Part shown: one piece after another, positions 11,909-27,974 of the stretch | How the letters are laid out: the number at the start of each line of letters is the position of its first letter | Numbering within the stretch: position 1 is the first letter of the stretch | NCBI GenBank assembly: GCA_905182995.1 | Contig: CAJJDP010000073.1 | Span: 408,125-472,124 of the forward strand | Direction: 5' to 3' | Length of the DNA stretch: 64,000 nucleotides | Source of the DNA: Paramecium octaurelia | Taxonomy: Eukaryota > Ciliophora > Oligohymenophorea > Peniculida > Parameciidae | The notes under the pieces: generated by a model | Told to the model about the DNA's origin: nothing | The model's input: only the letters and a program-made list of their open reading frames with translations | The model's database searches: none | Program-made: the position numbers and the translations under genes

Positions 11909-12260
11909 AATCCAACTATAATTGTTAGAGTATTGTTATTGTTCTATATTTTCAACCCATTCATTTACTTATCATTATTATGAATGAACTTCTTGAATTT
12001 TCCTGTTTTATTTTGCATTAATAAATTAATTTTAATAAGTGACAATTAACAACCCAGTATGATATTTATTTCTTTATCCTTAATGGCTTATAATAATAAG
12101 TATATTAAGTATGATAAATCTTGAATTGATTTTTATCAATTTATGTGGACAATTAAAATATATCATAATCGAAATATACAAATATAAAAAGATATCCTTA
12201 TTTAAGTCAGTTAAGTTAATAATAAATTAAATGATTATAAAATAGAAATTATTGATATTT
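11909..12260. other. AT-rich intergenic region
   Basis: About 350 bp downstream of the LRRC9-like gene. No coding or RNA feature seen. Confidence 0.5.
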
Positions 12261-16336
<4,076 letters not shown>

Positions 16337-16489
16337 AATTTTCTACAGATTTAATGTATTCTTACTATGGTCTCCATTTTCCCACCGTCCCCTTTCTTTT
16401 TCTCTTCTTATTACATTATTTATTATAATATATTTTTAGATTTTCGCAACTTGAAAAAAATGAATTATATATTAATATTCTTTCAATAT

Positions 16490-17266
16490 TCATTAACTGA
16501 TACATCAGATGCTACTTTATATAAGGCTGAATACGTCTAATAAATTGGAAGAATTCTAAATCATCTTCAACTCTGTGATTACTTTGCTCAGACCATGCAG
16601 GCAACTTGATAGTCAGACTTTCAGAGTTTGACAGATAATTACGATCCTTTGTCACTGGCATAGGTGGGTACTTAATCCCAACAAACGGCTTCTTAGCCAA
16701 AGCTAAGTTTTTAAGAGTCAGACATACGATTATAAACATAAATATGTTTTTTGGTTGCCTCAGAACTACCTAATGACTCTGTCTTGGGAGCAATGTTCAA
16801 AACAACATCAGTTTAGCTATTCTCTGAGGATTATTAGTCTTATTCTGGGTCCAAAACTATTGCTCTATCGACAAAATTAGCTTAATCATTTGTTGCTTCA
16901 GGCAATTCTTATGCTCTTTATTATCTATTGTAAAATTATACTAGATCTCATCATCCACCTTCTCAATCTTCAATGATTCCTATTACTCAAAATTTTGATT
17001 CTAGGCTTTGCATTTATTTTCAATATAAATTACTTGATTCAGTTGACTCTTCAACATACACCATAGGAGTATCATCACTTTTGAATACTGCCAAGCTTGC
17101 TTCTGCGTTTACGTTCTCCTCGCCTTAAAGAGTCTCTGCTGAAACATCACTATTCCCAACATAAAACATTTAATCCTCTTATTCACTTTGAAATATTGCT
17201 GTCAATTAATCGTTCATCATTACCTTGTTCTTCTTCAATTAAAGACTTTGAGGAACCTCTTAACAT
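16490..17266 (-). CDS. Hypothetical acidic protein, five short introns
   Basis: 217 aa after splicing five introns of 19-28 nt, some ending CAG or AAG; the spliced length is a multiple of three. N-terminal two thirds are acidic and Gln/Ser-rich (SSKSLIEEEQ). The C-terminal 75 aa look folded: NPLAKKPFVGIKYPPMP, a polar NYLSNSESL stretch and FFQFIRRIQPYINQ. I do not recognise the family. The last intron decides the stop; without it the frame reads on into the leader of the LRRC9-like gene. Divergent from the membrane bZIP gene across 880 bp. Confidence 0.6.
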
Positions 17267-18147
17267 TTAAGAGCCACTATAACAAATTACTACTGCAAGT
17301 ATTAGAGTCTTCATTGAATATGTATATAATATTAATAATTAAAAACGATCAAAATTATATAATCACTCTTTACTTATTCGAATACTAAACCCTATAATTT
17401 TGATACACTATCACGAAAATAATGATAGTCCATAACAACATATTAATTTAAGGGTATTAATACTTACAAAATTAATTTGTAAAATTGAAAATAAAAAAAT
17501 TTCGGTTATAATAACCGTCAAAGAGAGATAAGAGAAGAACCTCTTTTAAATATCAAAAATCTAAAAAATATTTTTGCTAAGATATAACTTATTTTTATAA
17601 TCCTTTACATTTCTGTTAGTTAATTATTACTTTAATTGAGAAAGCCTAAGCATACATTAATCAAATATTATGTATCCATAACTTATAATATAATATAAGT
17701 ATTGAAATTGAATTCATATAATTAATCTACGATTTGAATAAATCTTTATTTCTAAAATCAAAATTCAATAATAGAATAATTATATTCAAATCAAGTAATA
17801 CTATACAATAAAATAACATAATTATAATTCTTAAATCATTATTTTAGATTTAACAACGATGTTGGTTGCTACTTTAATTTAATTACATATTAAAACTAAA
17901 GAGTGTCAATAACTAAAAATTTGAGGAGATTAAGTTGTGTATATCCATCTCTATTGCTTAAGAGTATATATACTATCCTACAGAACCTAAGTAATGAATT
18001 AGATAGCGGAAGGGAGGGGAATGTAATGTAAATTTAATTGTATTAAAAATTAAGTAATATTATTGCAGTTATTTCACTATGTTTGGGTATTTATCGAATA
18101 AAATTTATCGTTTTTTAATACAATATTTAATATATATCTTTAGCAAG
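17267..18147. other. Long divergent intergenic region
   Basis: About 880 bp, one of the longest gaps in the window, between divergent genes. It is strongly AT-rich; a purine-rich patch near 17520-17545 (AGAGAGATAAGAGAAGAA) is the only local feature I noted. No coding frame or RNA gene supported. Confidence 0.5.
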
Positions 18148-18959
18148 ATGAGTACTAGTTAATAGGAATTCTTTGAGTATATGAGTGAGACTCTATAAAC
18201 ATCTTAAGAAGGACTTATGGAAATGCAAAAATCCAACCCATAAAGTAAGAAGAAAATTCTAATAATTTTTAAGATTTTCAAAAACTTGTAGAGAAGTTGA
18301 AGCGTACAATGAGAAGAGAGAAGGCAAAATAAAGAAAACACAAGGATGAACCTGAAATAGTTTAAAGTAGTAAGAAAATAAAGAGAAAGAAATAAGATGA
18401 TGATCCATTAAGGGAGAATGATAAAAAAACCATATAAATGATACGAAATAGAATCAGTGCACAAAACTCTAGAGATAGAAAGAAATAATATTTACAACAA
18501 TTAGAAAACTAGGCTCAAAAAGAATTAACTTACAATGCTGAATTGAGGAAGCAATTGTAGGAGCTACAAGCTAAACACTAAAAATTGACAAATAAGAGCT
18601 CAAAAATAAGAGACTAGTTGTCTATTCTCTAACAACTAGGTCGTTGTTCGAGATTAGGTAAAATAGGTCTCGCTCTCTTGACTCTTGTTTCAGTTTTTTC
18701 TGTCATCTCTCAAAAGGAAACCTAATAAACAATCTCGTCTCCTCTTGTCAAAGTTGAAGATTTATCAAGCGAGAGTGCAATGGCTCCAATAAATTATGAA
18801 AAATCATACTCTGTAATTGATACCAACACCTTTTTTGAGGAATAAAAGATTGGTGTTTGTATGTCTGAAGAATCTGAGAATTCTTACCCTTAATTGTTGC
18901 CAAATGCCTTATATCGGTTGAATTCACATATAGAATACGATTTTCTGCAGTAAAATTGA
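18148..18959 (+). CDS. bZIP transcription factor with a transmembrane segment
   Basis: 260 aa, one intron at 18245-18273 (29 nt, ends AAG). The basic region reads NRISAQNSRDRKKQYLQQLE, fitting the N-x-x-x-A-x-x-S-R-x-R-K-K bZIP pattern, followed by a short leucine-zipper-like coiled coil. About 50 aa further on, KIGLALLTLVSVFSVI is hydrophobic enough to span a membrane, with about 85 polar residues after it. That order (basic N-terminal half, zipper, single TM, lumenal tail) is the layout of ATF6/CREB3 and plant bZIP17/28 ER-stress factors. The DNA-binding call is firm; membrane anchoring is inferred. Convergent with the DNA polymerase gene, 60 bp away. Confidence 0.85.
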
Positions 18960-19019
18960 TAAAGTTCTATTGAGTTTATGTATATTATAATGAGAGTAAT
19001 TATATTAACAAAATCAAAA

Positions 19020-20870
19020 TCATACCGATCTCTCTTTAGGTGGTTTGTATTATAATCCAAGAATCCTATACACATCTATTTCCTCCTCACAAGCAATGAC
19101 CTCTCCTTTCCACATCTTTTTATTGTGAGTTCCCCTTTAAGTGGGATAGAGCCCATGATCACTAAGACTAAATCCAATCTTTTAAGCCCACAGCCTCATG
19201 CTTCTATTGTATTGATCAGAACCAGTAAAATACAAAACTGCACAACCATACTGTTCTTTGGGATACAATTTTAAATCTATTCTACGATGAATCCCTTGAT
19301 TACTGATTCTTCCAATCCCCATATAAGACTCGTTATCATGTTCTCCCTTCTTGGGCAATGTAAGATGATGAGTTAGTAGTTTCCCTTCCAACCGTTAAAT
19401 TAAATTCATTAAAAAACCCTCAACAATCTTACCATCGCATCTGGTAATTAGGATATCCATGTCTCCACAACTCTCTTTTTCTCTTCTATATGAACCACAA
19501 GCTGTAGCCTTATACAATCCAGGCACTCCACTTAAGTCATCTAATTCCCTCTTTACAATTTCATAAATGATTGTAGCTTCATCTCTAGGAATACGTTATT
19601 CTAATTCTTCTACCAATTGTAGACACACTTATTAGTTTTTATTTAGCAAATGCTGATTCTACTTCAAATCATCTAATGTTTTTATTCCTTTAAAATAAAA
19701 AGTAGCTGCAGTAGTTGGCCCTATGCCCCAAACTCTAGTCAACTAAGTAATGGCAATATTCTTATCTTGTCCTTATAACTTTTAAACCTTTAGCAACTGC
19801 CCTGTTTAGATGATCTCAACTATTTTCTTCTTAATTTTTTCTCCAATGGTTGGCATTTCCTTTACATCTTCACTTGATCTGATAGGAAATGTCAATGATT
19901 TTATGAAACCAATAGCCTTTCTATAGGCTATGCATCTTCCTTTATCTTTTTCATTAGTGTAAATTTTGAGGAGCTTTTCTAATTCCTCTATAATTTGATT
20001 ATTGAAACACTTTTGTGCAAATCCAGCATCACAAATGAAAAACTCTTTTTTGTTTTCCCAAAACTATATCTTTTATTTGAATCCTGGATTGAATTACTTA
20101 GTCTCTTTTAATTAAGCATTAATTAAGGGTTAATCTACATTAACAACAGCATTTCCCATATCCAATCCCTAAAGCACATCTATTTGAGGTTTGCGAACTT
20201 CAGTAATCTAACAATCTTCATCTCCATAAAATTTATTCTATTAATTAGTATCATGTTCTTCTTTCTTTAAAATTTGAAAATCGTCCAATAAAAATTCGTA
20301 GCCATCATCTTCTTAATGATGATAATTATCTAGATCTTTGTCATATTCATAATCTAACATGAATCTATTATCTTTAATTATTTGTCTCTTAAATTCTTAT
20401 CTCTTTTTGTCACACTTTTCTCTCAACTCAGGTTTTAGAATCGTGTATTCTCCACTTTCCATATCCATTTCATCATCTACACCTTCTTTGATTGGAACAG
20501 TCTTTGCTAAAGACTCTACATACACCATCCTCGTATCTGTAGTTTAAGGACTAGCATTTTGCTTTTTTTGCTCAATGTCTAAAAATAATTGAAATGCCTT
20601 AAGATCTAAAAGTTTCTTAGCTTGTAGGGATTGAGAAACCCAATCTGCATTAATCAACTACGTTTTGTACTAATCAAAGTCTAAATTCATTTTTTATAGC
20701 TATTTCTGACAAGATTCTAATGTAGCATCAGAACCCACGATCATGAGGGTTTAGGGATTCAGAGCTATGGTTCCACCATTGGATTGTATTAGATTCGTTA
20801 AGGTTTTGATTCTGTTATTGGTTAGATTGAGAGTAGGAAGAGGAAACATAAATGAAATAGCTTTGAACAT
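19020..20870 (-). CDS. DNA polymerase family X with BRCT domain (Pol lambda/beta type)
   Basis: 616 aa, no intron needed. N-terminal 90 residues resemble a BRCT domain (NGGTIALNPQTLMIVGSDAT ... NADWVSQSL). A polar acidic linker follows. The 8-kDa and fingers region includes GRCIAYRKA and MPTIGEKIKKKI, the helix-hairpin-helix WGIGPTTAATFYFKG, then the catalytic palm GSYRREKESCGDMDILI with two metal-binding Asp, and RRIDLKLYPKEQYGCALLY-type segment carrying the third Asp, ending GLQYKPPKERSV. All three catalytic Asp are present. This polymerase class fills short gaps in base excision repair and non-homologous end joining; in Paramecium, end joining also closes the breaks left by programmed DNA elimination, so a role there is plausible but inferred. 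Confidence 0.93.
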
Positions 20871-20977
20871 GTAAAATATCTCTGAAAATAATTTTAATTA
20901 AGATTATAATCATATAATGAGTGATTCTTTAACGTCGTGAGTAAGCAAATCCTTGGGTTATTCCTTGATGTCTAATT

Positions 20978-21525
20978 TCATTTTAAAGGAATACTTGTGA
21001 GAATTGAAATCAAGTAATGGACAGTGCCAACAGTGATCACATAGAACAAGTTTTCAACGAGATAAAATAATATTTTCTTTATTTTTTCGTGACTTGTAAA
21101 TTTACAATCTGTTGCATCCTCTTCTGTTAGTCCCTCCTCCATTACCAATAGATTGAAGGCATAAGCCAGGCGTATTATTATAAGTGAATAAATTGTATAA
21201 TTGTATTTTTGGAATCGTCTGATTGAAGTGTATTTAATAGCTAGATATAAAATAGCTGTAGCTGCCCAAAACAGTATGTCACTGATGATATTTAGTAAGT
21301 ATAGTATACGTATCTTCTAACATCCCAATTTCGACATGTAATAAATTGAATAGCTGAAATTCATTGTGTAATAGATCTAAAAATCAATTTTCGAAATCTT
21401 ACTGATGTCAAAACATATGCTATCAATATGCAAATCGAGGTCCTTTAAAACACCCGTTCAAATCTAACTAATCTTGATATTGGATGATCAATTTCAAATT
21501 AAACAACACTATTATTATTATTCAT
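20978..21525 (-). CDS. Small multi-pass membrane protein, function unknown
   Basis: 173 aa, one intron of 26 nt (GTA..TAG) near residue 37. Three to four hydrophobic stretches: ICILIAYVLTS, DILFWAATAILYLAI, IIIRLAYAFNLLV and YLVENLFYVITVGTVHYLIS. A short acidic loop (EEGLTEEDAT) sits between the last two. No family recognised. It lies just upstream (promoter side) of the DNA polymerase gene on the same strand, 107 bp away. Confidence 0.65.
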
Positions 21526-21606
21526 ATTAATCAAAACAAATCAAATAACAATAGCTTCTATCCCCAAAGCATATACATACTATAGTTCTAAAACATACAA
21601 ACTAAT

Positions 21607-22173
21607 TCAAGATTCTTGATCATTTGACAATTTTGCTCTGGAAGATGAAGATCTCCTCTAAGCTTGTGATTGACTCTAAAAATTAGCAGATCCCTCGCTC
21701 CTCATGACTGGTTTCTATGACATCTCCTCCTCTATCTCCTCCAAGCTCTGTCTATATTTTTCTTGAAGATCCAGAGCAAATTTGATGTCACATTTTTGTA
21801 AGTTTTTCACTATCTTTTCATCATCCTTCATCAGATTCTTGATCACTTGTATCTCTATTTCATTCTACAAGATCTCCCTTTCCATTTCATAAATTTCATC
21901 TAATTTCGTTTATTTCTTTAACTTGGCCTTCTCGATGTCAACAATTTAATCTTCAATCTATTATACTAATGTTGCCTCATTGAATTGATGTAGCTCTTGC
22001 AGTTTTTTCCCTTTTATTAACATTTCCTTATCCTAACTCTCTAACTGCATCTTTTCTGCATTATAGAATATTTTCATAATGTCCTCGGTATTGTTTCTTA
22101 AAGTGAATAAATGGGACTCGAGCGCTAGAGTTCTCATCTAAGTTTTTGGTTTCTTACCACCACAGAGAAACAT
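21607..22173 (-). CDS. Charged coiled-coil protein, possibly ESCRT-III (Snf7/CHMP6-like)
   Basis: 188 aa, no intron. Begins MFLCGGKKPKT, then an almost continuous helix rich in Lys, Glu, Gln with a segment LIKGKKLQELHQFNEATLVQ and DIEKAKLKKQTKL that resembles the helix 2/3 region of Snf7-family subunits. The last 35 residues are Ser/Arg-rich. Size and basic-then-acidic charge change fit ESCRT-III, but no single residue is decisive, so a generic coiled-coil protein remains possible. Confidence 0.5.
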
Positions 22174-22553
22174 GATTTCAATTAAATATTTATTATCTTT
22201 TAATACTAAGCTCAGATTCTGCGCTAATTTTTATAATCATCTAGGTTTTAGAATTAAAATATAAAAAACAAATAATCAGGATTTTATCATTAATCCCCCC
22301 ATTCATCAGTTCTAATCTTTAAAAACAATTATTAAAGTATTATTTCAATCCAATTATGAGATGATAACATACTTCATATATTTGGAAAATCGAGATAATA
22401 TACCCTCTTTTCATTAAAATTCCTTTGAATAGGCTAAGTACATTTATCATGTATGTCGAGTTCAAGATACATATCGTTATTCATTGATTATCTTCTTCCA
22501 AAATAGATTGGATAATATATACATGTTTTATACTAATTTTATTAATATAAGTA
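22174..22553. other. Divergent intergenic region
   Basis: About 380 bp, AT-rich, between the coiled-coil gene and the CLEC16A gene. No feature supported. Confidence 0.5.
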
Positions 22554-24652
22554 ATGCAATAGGTCAAAAGGTTACACAAAGATCTGACAAAGCCAGAGAA
22601 GAGTCATAAATACAGATAAATCATAGAAGAATTATCAGAATACTTTCTATTTGGTGATCATTAATAAGAAGAGTTGTTTGAGTACTAATAAATATTTATC
22701 AAGCTATTTTGCAGAACATAATATATTAAGCTTATTTTACTAGAAACTTAAGTCTGCAAACCATCAATTAACAATTTTCATTATTGAAAGAATGTCTATG
22801 ATTATGTAAAATGTTATTTGATTATAGTACTAATCTATAAAACCCACTCAATCTGAATTATGTATTAAGTAATCCCGTTTTGCATGATTTCATTAACTTT
22901 AATTATAATTTTAGCATTCCAGAAATCGTAGATTATTATGTGAATTTCTTAAAAACTATAGCTATCAGAATTAATCGAGACAATTTTTATCTTTATTTCA
23001 ATTAAAGGTATTGTACCTTCCCATTATTGTGGTAAGCCTAGAAATTTATCAACTACCCTGATTAATTGGTTAAGAACACTATTTAAAACATTGTTTTAAG
23101 TTTGTCAAAATGTAAATTGTTATAGAGTATTCATTATAGTGTCATCTGAGCCTAAAAGCGAAAAGCAAACAGAATCAGTTATTTTCTATCAAACTAAAAT
23201 TATGATTCAATTTAAACATTATCTTACATCCTCCCCATTTATTTAAGTGTACGTCAAATATATCATACAAATCTAAAATCTGCTAGAATCCCTAAATCTA
23301 GATTCTTAAGATTAATAGGATAAACTTGAGGATATTCTGATGTTTTTTAATGACCTCATTACTGAATGTCCTTTTCTATCAACATTTTTAGAGAAATTAA
23401 TTTTAGATTAATTAATTTAGCCAATCCTAGATTGCCTATTGCTCAATAAAAGCAACACAATTAAAGTTAGCTATGAAGTAGGCTTATTAACAATATATCT
23501 ATTTCTCACAAAGCTACCTCTTGTTAATTCAATAATGTCGTATTTTTGTAAGGATCAGATTTATATTGATAATGCAATTCAACATCAAAAATTATAGAAG
23601 TAATCGCAAATGTGGGTTTATGACACAAAAAACATGGAAGCAGAATTCTAAAGCATATTCTTAAAAGAGTTTGATGACATTGAAGAGAGAAATAATTAAT
23701 TTATAGATTATAAGAAAAACAATGAAGTTGAAAATCCCTATAAAAATCATTTTCTGGAACTTTTAAGAGTAATTATTAATCATCTATTTAATTAGTCAAA
23801 ACATAATACATTATTGCTTCTATATTTATCAATCTGGTTTGTGGCAAAACAAAATAATTACCAAATTCCATCAATACAGATAATCAAGGTAAAATTGTAT
23901 TTATGAATGTAGCTATTGTAATTAAAGGAGGAGATTGTTTTTTCAAAATAGGTTTTGGAGTTGATAATTTTATTGATGATGAATGAGGAGCTAAAAGAAG
24001 TAGAATAACTATATGAAGACTTAAAAAATAAACTCATATCCATGATTTCCAATTTAAAAGTGACAAACAAAAAGTTGAGTGAAGGATTGGCTGCAAATTG
24101 GGATATTATTGAACATTTTGATTGGGATAAATTTAAAGATTCTAAACCTGTAATAAAATTTGATGATTTGAAACCATACGTTGATAATAGCAAATTGTCT
24201 GAATTCAAATATGTGTATTTATGGGTTCTTGTAAAATGTTTAATTAAGAATTCACAAAAGTAGAGAGTTGAAAACCCTTACAAAATCAATTAGGAAATTG
24301 AATTAAATCTAAATTGTGAGTTTATTTAAATAATGGATTCATAACATGTACTTATAGAATATAAAATTAGTATTTGATTCTTGATATAGAATCAGGGTAT
24401 TTGATCTATACTTGTACTCATAGCAATCAGGAATTGGGAACAGTGAAGTTTGTGTAACCTCTAAAGGCCATTGAGTGTTCATTTTTGAATGACACGTTGA
24501 TTCTAGAATCTAGCAAACTTTGTATTAATTCATTCAAACCCTATCACATAAAATGTTAAAAAGATGTAATACCATCGGTAATCGACAGAATTTACTAAGC
24601 ATAACAGTCAATGAGTTTATTAATTATTAATAAATTGGAAGCACTTTTATGA
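22554..24652 (+). CDS. CLEC16A: CLEC16A / FPL-domain protein
   Basis: 659 aa. The N-terminal FPL domain is clear: LFDYFAEHNILSLF, VLSNPVLHDFINFNYNF and VDYYVNFLKTIAIRINRDNF followed by CTFPLLWQAQKFINYP, equivalent to the YISFLKTLSLKLN ... FPLYTEAIKFFNHPE region of animal CLEC16A/Ema. The rest is helical and less conserved. The family acts in endosome maturation and mitophagy. Five introns of 22-28 nt are needed; the first (22682-22703) ends AAG. The spliced length is a multiple of three with no internal TGA. Confidence 0.88.
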
Positions 24653-24742
24653 TGAAAAAACTGATTTTGTTAATAAATTGATATAACACAAAAAAACTAC
24701 ATAACTCGATTTTCATAATATTTTCAACGTCGCTCTTACTGA

Positions 24743-24994
24743 TCAATAGATCACACAGCATTCTGTGGCTTTTTTCTTATGTTTATTATCATAATTTAAT
24801 TGCTTCCAACTTTCGACCATTACTATCGTATGCAGTTCACCCTATTTGATCTAATCTTTAAAGGTTATGCCATGACTCTTGGATCCCTTCAGAATTAGAA
24901 ACCCTCGTTTATCAGTTCTTAAGTTAAGCTTTTTGATTATTGGACTCAGAGCAGTATGTGATGTTAATTAAGTTTGACTTTAAACTTTTTCCAT
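24743..24994 (-). CDS. Small protein ending CCVIY, paralogue 1 of a tandem pair
   Basis: 83 aa, intronless. Core block: RTDKRGFLILKGSKSHGITF, then VMVESWKQLNYD, and the C-terminus ECCVIY. It aligns with the next gene upstream (25181-25414) over about 45 residues: D-K-x-G, KGxKxHxITFxD, VExxKQxN. Both end with two Cys followed by two aliphatic residues and one more, the CaaX arrangement. I infer lipid-modified membrane association, but a Tyr in the last position is not a standard CaaX end. Start chosen as the first Met after an in-frame TGA. Family not recognised. Confidence 0.6.
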
Positions 24995-25180
24995 AATTGT
25001 TAATAATTTTTCTCATGGATATAAATTTACCCTTTTAATCATCAAAAAAGATTGTTTTATTACATCATATAATCTCCTTACAATAGAAGAAATGTTCAGA
25101 CCTCTTGAGTTAGCAACTCCTTAGAATTGAATATTAAAATTAAATCAAAGAAACGAATACATAAAATCACTCAAAGTTCT

Positions 25181-25414
25181 TCACAATAATATGCAGCATT
25201 CATCAGCAACTTCTATGTCGTTCTAAGGCAAATTGAATTGTTTGTAGCATTCGACAAAAATTATGTTATGAACGGATTTCCCAGCCATCACCTCATCACA
25301 AAAAGTGATCTTGTGTGCCTTCTTCCCCTTTACGATTGGACAACCAGTTTTATCGAAACGAATCACTTTCTCTATTTTTATTTCCTCTTCCTTCAAACTT
25401 TCATTCTTATCCAT
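25181..25414 (-). CDS. Small protein ending CCILL, paralogue 2 of a tandem pair
   Basis: 77 aa, intronless. N-terminus is charged (MDKNESLKEEEIKIEK), the core is RFDKTGCPIVKGKKAHKITF with IIFVECYKQFN, and the last five residues are CCILL. Cys at position -4 with aliphatic residues and a final Leu fits a geranylgeranylation-type CaaX box, and the extra Cys at -5 could be palmitoylated. Clear sequence relative of the gene at 24743-24994, same strand, 186 bp away, so this is a local duplication. Function unknown. Confidence 0.7.
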
Positions 25415-25620
25415 TTATTTAGTATTTTATCATTATAAATTAAATTCATTAGTCAAACCTTTAATAATTTTGATATTTAGTAGTAAAATGTTGCAATAAC
25501 ATTCAGATTAACTTTAATATATTATTTATGTGGTTTAATCGAACAAATACTAGCTCTTTACTCTAATTTTTAATAAATATTTTGACAATATTTATTAGAG
25601 ATTATAATTTTTGTTTTAAC

Positions 25621-26301
25621 ATGTTATTTATATTTTTATAAGTTTGTGTCGTTTTTGCAAGAATTCCGTTTTCAGAAATTGCCAAACATAAGCATCACAT
25701 ACCTTGTAATCAACTGTAGGATGCAAAAGAATATTTGGACATGATAGAACATAAGGATTAATTGATTGAAGACTCAAAAATATTGGAATCTTACATAGGA
25801 AGAACAACTAAATTTGAAAATAGGGATCTCACCATGTAGGATTTAGAAGGCATCAGTTAATTGTTGGAATATTATGATAATACTGAAGATTTGGAAAGAA
25901 GAGACTAATTACTATAGGAATTATACAATTAAATCGCCGCAATGAAGAGTTCCATAGATTACGATCTCGAACAAATTGACGATTCCCAATATGATCGTAT
26001 TAGTGATTTAGTAAATAATTCTGAATGCGACGACGTCACAATTATAGGGTCATTTCAACCACTGTTTAAATAGGAAGAAAAACCAAAGAAGGAAAAAGTT
26101 TAAGAAAGGATTAGACTCTCAAATAATTCAAAAACAATAAAATTGCCAAGAAGGAGAAAACACGCAAAAAAGTATGTGATCACCAAAAAGCCTTATGAGT
26201 GGGATAAAGATATTAAAAACTATGATGAAATCCCTATTCCCAATTATAATGATTACCCCCATATGGATGGAGATGATGAAATTGACTGCTTTTTTGATTG
26301 A
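25621..26301 (+). CDS. Secreted or lumenal acidic protein, unknown
   Basis: 226 aa, intronless. The first 16 residues (MLFIFLQVCVVFARIP) form a signal peptide. The mature part is highly charged: an acidic helical region around DLERRDQLLQELYNQIAAMK, a basic patch LPRRRKHAKKY, then an acidic aromatic tail with repeated Tyr-Asp/Asn ending EIDCFFD. No domain recognised. Divergent from the CCILL protein gene by 206 bp. Confidence 0.65.
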
Positions 26302-26578
26302 AACAATTATTCAAATTGTTTATATGAATCCAAAATTTACTTTTCAATATTTTTTCTTAATTCTAGTCTTATAGTAATTAATGATATGTTTTTGATTGGT
26401 TACTTTAATAGAAATAGTGTTATCGATATTTTTTTCAATTAGTTCAGCAATAGAATAAAACGTATAAGACAAAAAACAGTTGCATTTCTAAACAACACTG
26501 GAAGTACAGTTCTCTTACAATTTCTGGTAAAACTGAAGATTGAGGGATATTAATAATGTATTTATTTTTATGCAAATT

Positions 26579-26750
26579 TCATTCGCATCTGATTGGAATT
26601 AAATCGAAATGAAATTCCAGATCTTCTTCAAATTCAACTTCACTGTCTCCCCAATCAACTTGGGGATCTTCAAACAGACCTAACTTTTCAAAATTATCTA
26701 CTTTTTTTATTTTAGTTATCCTATTCCTTTGATGGGTATATATTATTCAT
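26579..26750 (-). CDS. Very small acidic protein
   Basis: 49 aa after removal of a 22-nt intron (GTA..TAG). Reads MNNIYPSKEQDN, a short Lys patch, then DPQVDWGDSEVEFEEDLEFH and a C-terminal Cys-Glu. Strongly acidic second half. Supported by the perfect intron borders and by in-frame splicing, but it is short and has no recognised relative. Confidence 0.4.
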
Positions 26751-26999
26751 AATAATTGTAGAAATTAATGCTGAGTTATTTTACGAACTAAATTAGGCTT
26801 TCTATATTCCTATGACTATAAAACTTGTTTTTAATAAATTGAAAATAGAATTTATCCAATGACTTTAATATTTACCATTATCAATAAATATAAACTTCTG
26901 TGAGTTTATATTCTATTCTAAATTATTATCAAGTGCAATTACAAACACTTAAAATTTATTGATAAAACTTTGTTAATATAAAATATTTGAATTTTTGAA

Positions 27000-27974
27000 A
27001 TGAGTTCTGATCTTTAAAATTAATATGAAAATTTTAAGAAAACAATGAAGAAAGCTGAATACAAGGAATAGTTCACTTTTGATTATGTCTAGGATAATAA
27101 CCCAACCTTTTTCTTGAGAATACTCCACTACATATTAATTGAATACAATTCAGGCTTTTATAAATGTACCTATTGATTTAGATTTTTGTTAGCCTTATTA
27201 GATAAAGAGTATGAGCTCTAATCCAAAAATGATTTAAGATTCACAGAACAAGTATTCAAAATGCTACAATTCGAATTCAACTACAAATCGTCAATAAATA
27301 TAGCCTAATTTCTTTCAGAACAATACTTAGAGCACAAATTCATCTTAATAAATGATATTTTTAATGAAGTGCTGCAGAGAACAAAAAAGGACAAGAAAGT
27401 CAATCTATTTAAGGGCTAAGAAAATAGTTCGCACTTATAAAACACATAAAAATCACAAGAGTCCAATAATAAATAGAAAACTCAAGTGTTTGTACAAAGA
27501 GAGATTTTCTAAACTGAAGATGACGAGGAAGACATTGAATAACCAAAAAGACCAGAACCTTATAAGATTACTTAATAAAATGAATTAGTTCAAAAAATGT
27601 CTTCTTACAATTAAGAATAATACGAAGAATTAGACTAATAATGCAACTACACACTGCAACTTTAACAATAGCCATCTCCTCCTCAATCCAACTAAAAGAA
27701 TGAATATTAAAATGAAATTTAATTCTTGTAGGCATTCAGACAACAAATTAATTAAGTCTCATAAATCTATCCTATTTAACCAAATAATTACATTCAATAA
27801 AATGGTGTAACTCATCAAGATCTCCAAAAGTTGATGTAAGTGATTTTATTAAGTAATGATAACATTAAAACAATTATGCAAAAATTCTCAGAATTACAAA
27901 CAACAGTAAATATAGCTTTAGCTAACTTTGATCAAAGATTGACCAGGTTGGAATTAAAAATTCGTGATTAATGA
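27000..27974 (+). CDS. CEP44: CEP44-like centriole protein
   Basis: 315 aa, one intron at 27166-27192. The N-terminal 120 residues match the CEP44 domain: DNNPTFFLRILHYILIEYN, SKNDLRFTEQVFKMLQ and a FNYKSSINIAQFL stretch correspond to the GDP-FLPIYHY, KNDLRFIEAVYKLLRDQF-HYKP signature. The middle is Gln-rich low complexity; the last 50 residues form a coiled coil ending RLTRLELKIRDQ. In animals CEP44 binds microtubules of the centriole and is needed for centriole-to-centrosome conversion; in a ciliate the likely site is the basal body. Confidence 0.82.
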
